In this document: positions 6,370 through 7,911 of the stretch, in pieces
Numbering within the stretch: position 1 is the first letter of the stretch
Layout of the letters: each line of letters opens with the position of its first letter
Origin: an uncultured Clostridia bacterium
GTDB lineage: Bacteria > Bacillota > Clostridia > Oscillospirales > Acutalibacteraceae
Direction: 5' to 3'
Assembly: GCA_937901145.1 (NCBI GenBank)
Contig: CALCHE010000051.1
Location: 1-7,911, forward strand
Length of the DNA: 7,911 nt
The notes under the pieces: generated by a model
The model's input: only the letters and a program-made list of their open reading frames with translations
Told to the model about the DNA's origin: nothing
The model's database searches: none
Program-made: the position numbers and the translations under genes

Positions 6370-6398
6370 ATTATACCATACTTTCCTTAAAAAATAAA
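6370..6398 (-). promoter_or_regulatory. Extended -10 promoter of trmL
   Basis: On the minus strand a perfect TATAAT (6370-6375) is preceded by TG one base away, an extended -10 element. The -35 position 17 bases further up reads TTTATT (6393-6398), a weak match. Transcription would start about 25 bases before the trmL ATG, leaving a very short leader. Confidence 0.65.
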
Positions 6399-6488
6399 TA
6401 ATGAAAGAAAAATTTTCAACTTATAATAATATTTTCGCAGTAAAAAATATAAATGTCCGGAAAGGACAGAAAATAACAGTTATGAAAA

Positions 6489-6502
6489 AGAGGGATATAA
6501 TG
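6489..6502 (+). promoter_or_regulatory. Ribosome binding site deciding the small protein start
   Basis: AGAGGG (6489-6494) lies five bases before the ATG at 6500. In-frame ATGs at 6401 and 6482 have no Shine-Dalgarno at proper distance: the nearest AAAGGA ends 15 bases before 6482. The 99 bases after 6401 are AT-rich and read like leader. The 6500 start is therefore preferred. Confidence 0.6.
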
Positions 6503-6679
6503 AAAAAGAACAGTCTTATGACAGGTATCGGTATAGGTATGGCCGTCGGCGGTGCCACTGCATTCATCAGAGGAGCCTGGAAGGGCAGCGGTATGAAGCG
6601 CAGTGTGAAAAAGAATATGAGCAAAGCGATGAAATCCGCCGAAGGAATCATTTCTGACATCGGATATATGTTCAGATAA
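6500..6679 (+). CDS. Small glycine-rich basic membrane-associated protein
   Basis: This 59-residue protein is of unknown function. It opens with MKKNSLM, then a glycine-zipper-like hydrophobic stretch GIGIGMAVGGATAF (9-22) that could form one short membrane helix. After it comes a basic amphipathic segment (23-47, rich in Lys and Arg) and the end SDIGYMFR. The layout resembles small YtxH-type or phage-shock-like Firmicute proteins, but I would not assign a family. A longer reading from 6401 is possible but lacks a ribosome binding site. It diverges from trmL and lies 38 bases ahead of the pdaA-type gene, separated by a small hairpin, so the two may be partly co-transcribed. No convincing promoter was found in 6400-6480, although AT-rich -10-like boxes (TATAAT at 6422-6427, TATAAA at 6448-6453) occur. 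Confidence 0.65.
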   Translation: MKKNSLMTGIGIGMAVGGATAFIRGAWKGSGMKRSVKKNMSKAMKSAEGIISDIGYMFR

Positions 6680-6697
6680 ACGGCTTTACTGCCGTTT
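6678..6697 (+). terminator. Weak intercistronic hairpin after the small gene
   Basis: A 7-bp stem AAACGGC/GCCGTTT (6678-6684 with 6691-6697) has a 6-nt loop. It begins inside the stop codon of the small gene and ends in only four T residues. It could be a leaky terminator or a message-stabilising hairpin before the deacetylase gene, whose ribosome binding site lies six bases further on. Confidence 0.45.
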
Positions 6698-6717
6698 TAC
6701 ATAAAGGAGGATTTTTT

Positions 6718-7719
6718 ATGAAAAAAAACATTTTTCTCATTATAGCCTTAACCCTTATCTTCATGCTGTGCGGATGTGCCGCGGAGGACAATGACCTGAC
6801 ATCCGAAGCCGAATCAACATCGCAGGAAAATTCATCCTCTCAGCAGGAGTCATCCTCCACACAGGAGGCGGCTCCGAAAATCAATTCATCCACGGTTATC
6901 GACGAAGAAAATATGCCGACCGAAGCTGAAATGATACTTTTCGGTGAAAAAAGCTCTGACACTCTCTCGGGCTTTTCACCTCTTCCGCGGATAACCTATC
7001 CCTTAACCAAGGCACCCGAGGGAATCTCTGATAAAAAGCTTTCACATTCTCACGGCCCGGCTTCGGGCGGAAAGGCTCACTTTACTGTAGAGGAATTCCA
7101 GGACACCTTCGACAAATACGGTGCGCTGACCTTAGACAGAAAGAGCGGAGAAAAGACTTTATATCTTACCTTCGACTGCGGATATGAGCACGATAACCTT
7201 ACCTCCCGAGTGCTGGATGTGCTGAAGGAAAAGCAGGTCAAGGCTACCTTTTTCTGTACTCTTGATCACATAGAAAAGGAAAAAGATCTCATCGCGCGCA
7301 TGATAAAGGAAGGCCATATAGTGGGTAATCATTCGGATACGCACCCGTCCTTCTGGGAAATTTCCCGTGAGCAGATGATCCGTGAAATCGAAAACACGGA
7401 AAACTATCTTCGAGAAAATTTCGGCTATTCGGCTAAATATTTCCGCTTTCCCGCCGGTGAATACACGGAAAATGCTCTCGATGCAGTAAAAGGTATGGGC
7501 TATATGAGTGTATTCTGGTCCGTGGCCTATGACGACTGGCAGACAGATAAAATCCGCGGCAAGGACTATGCTGTGGAAAAGGTTATGTCAAGACTTCATC
7601 CCGGTGCGGTCATCCTGCTCCACAGTGTGTCAAAGGATAACGCTGATGCTCTCGGTGAAATCATCGATAAGGCAAGAGCTGAGGGGTATGTATTCAGAAG
7701 CTTAGACGAATATAAATAA
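6718..7719 (+). CDS. PdaA-type polysaccharide (peptidoglycan) deacetylase lipoprotein
   Basis: The 333-residue protein has a lipoprotein signal with lipobox LCGC (17-20, lipidated Cys20). A Ser/Gln/Glu-rich linker (about 24-60) follows, then a region with no motif I recognise to about 120, and a NodB/CE4 deacetylase domain (about 145-333). Motifs are TFDCGYE (151-157), NHSDTH (204-209, metal-binding His205 and His209), RFPAGEY (243-249), FWSVAYDDW (266-274) and ILLHSVSKDNADAL (299-312). The domain follows B. subtilis PdaA closely, including FWS-x-A-x(2)-DW and LLH-x-x-SKDNA. PdaA de-N-acetylates muramic acid during spore cortex muramic-lactam synthesis. A muramic or GlcNAc deacetylase acting outside the membrane is therefore likely, and the cortex role is inference. 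The second Asp of the canonical TFDDG is Cys here; PdaA has Asn. AAGGAGG (6704-6710), seven bases before ATG, fixes the start. No strong terminator follows. Confidence 0.92.
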   Translation: MKKNIFLIIALTLIFMLCGCAAEDNDLTSEAESTSQENSSSQQESSSTQEAAPKINSSTVIDEENMPTEAEMILFGEKSSDTLSGFSPLPRITYPLTKAPEGISDKKLSHSHGPASGGKAHFTVEEFQDTFDKYGALTLDRKSGEKTLYLTFDCGYEHDNLTSRVLDVLKEKQVKATFFCTLDHIEKEKDLIARMIKEGHIVGNHSDTHPSFWEISREQMIREIENTENYLRENFGYSAKYFRFPAGEYTENALDAVKGMGYMSVFWSVAYDDWQTDKIRGKDYAVEKVMSRLHPGAVILLHSVSKDNADALGEIIDKARAEGYVFRSLDEYK

Positions 7720-7911
7720 TTCTAAAAGTAAAGTGGTGGGAAAATTTTGGGAAACGTCGAGTGATACACCACTTAAACTGTATTTTATAATTTGTAAACT
7801 CAGCGACTTTGCTCCCTCAACGCACAGATATTTTGTCTGGTGTGAAAGTGACTTCAGCACTTTCATACGCTTCCTCAGGTACCTCCGCTCCGACAGTCGC
7901 TTCCCGCTCTG
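7720..7911. other. Right flank without a recognised gene
   Basis: No supported gene is seen. An 8-bp inverted repeat AAGTGGTG/CACCACTT (7731-7738 with 7767-7774) has a 28-nt loop, too long for a good terminator and without a T-run. Inside it TGGGAAA occurs twice, 11 bases apart (7737-7743, 7748-7754). A second hairpin TGAAAGTG/CACTTTCA (7843-7850 with 7858-7865) has a 7-nt loop. Three frames are open to the edge: rightward from 7706, leftward down to a TAA at 7702-7704, and leftward down to a TGA at 7817-7819. The last could be the tail of a gene entering from the right, ending VTFTPDKISVR, but nothing confirms it. Confidence 0.35.

Noticed and set aside
6401..6499. Longer version of the small protein starting at ATG 6401 or 6482
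   Set aside because: Neither ATG has a properly spaced ribosome binding site, and the extra residues are encoded by leader-like AT-rich DNA. The ATG at 6500 has AGAGGG five bases upstream.
7731..7774. Terminator of the deacetylase gene formed by AAGTGGTG/CACCACTT
   Set aside because: The 28-nt loop and missing T-run make it a poor intrinsic terminator.
7702..7911. Leftward 69-codon frame overlapping the end of the deacetylase gene
   Set aside because: It overlaps the 3' end of a confident gene on the other strand, has no start context or recognised motif, and competes with another open frame on the same strand.

Overview
The window looks like ordinary chromosome of a low-to-moderate GC Gram-positive anaerobe of class Clostridia. 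An Oscillospiraceae/Ruminococcus-type organism is my best guess from gene content and style. The signs are strong AGGAG-type ribosome binding sites, a DivIVA-like protein, a DUF1292 protein, a lipoprotein PdaA-type deacetylase and consensus sigma-A promoters. This is inference; no rRNA or other phylogenetic marker is present. I see no CRISPR array, tRNA, rRNA or intact mobile element.

Layout. Positions 1-165 are non-coding and rich in hairpins. Positions 211-2025 hold two leftward genes: a DivIVA-like coiled-coil protein, then a two-pass membrane protein. The second has a long acidic cytoplasmic arm and an extracytoplasmic domain that I read as a catalytically dead signal peptidase I fold. 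A near-consensus promoter sits ahead of the pair and a clear terminator at 166-202 ends it. Positions 2127-3947 hold leftward glmS. Its leader is under 100 nt, too short for the glmS ribozyme. Diverging from it is a rightward three-gene operon (4044-5305): a YdcF/DUF218 envelope protein, a SecB-fold protein and a DUF1292 protein, tightly packed with likely translational coupling.

That operon meets a leftward pair, trmL (tRNA wobble 2'-O-methyltransferase) and a four-helix membrane protein (5359-6339). They share one bidirectional terminator at 5316-5360. Diverging from trmL are a 59-residue glycine-rich small protein (6500-6679) and a PdaA-type polysaccharide deacetylase lipoprotein (6718-7719). 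The last 190 bases hold no recognisable gene, although several frames stay open to the edge.

The common theme is the cell envelope: GlmS supplies glucosamine-6-phosphate for peptidoglycan, YdcF-type proteins act in envelope metabolism, PdaA modifies peptidoglycan, and DivIVA-like proteins organise poles or septa. The least explained piece is the DivIVA-like / pseudo-signal-peptidase pair. The SecB-like protein outside a toxin-antitoxin setting is the next most interesting.
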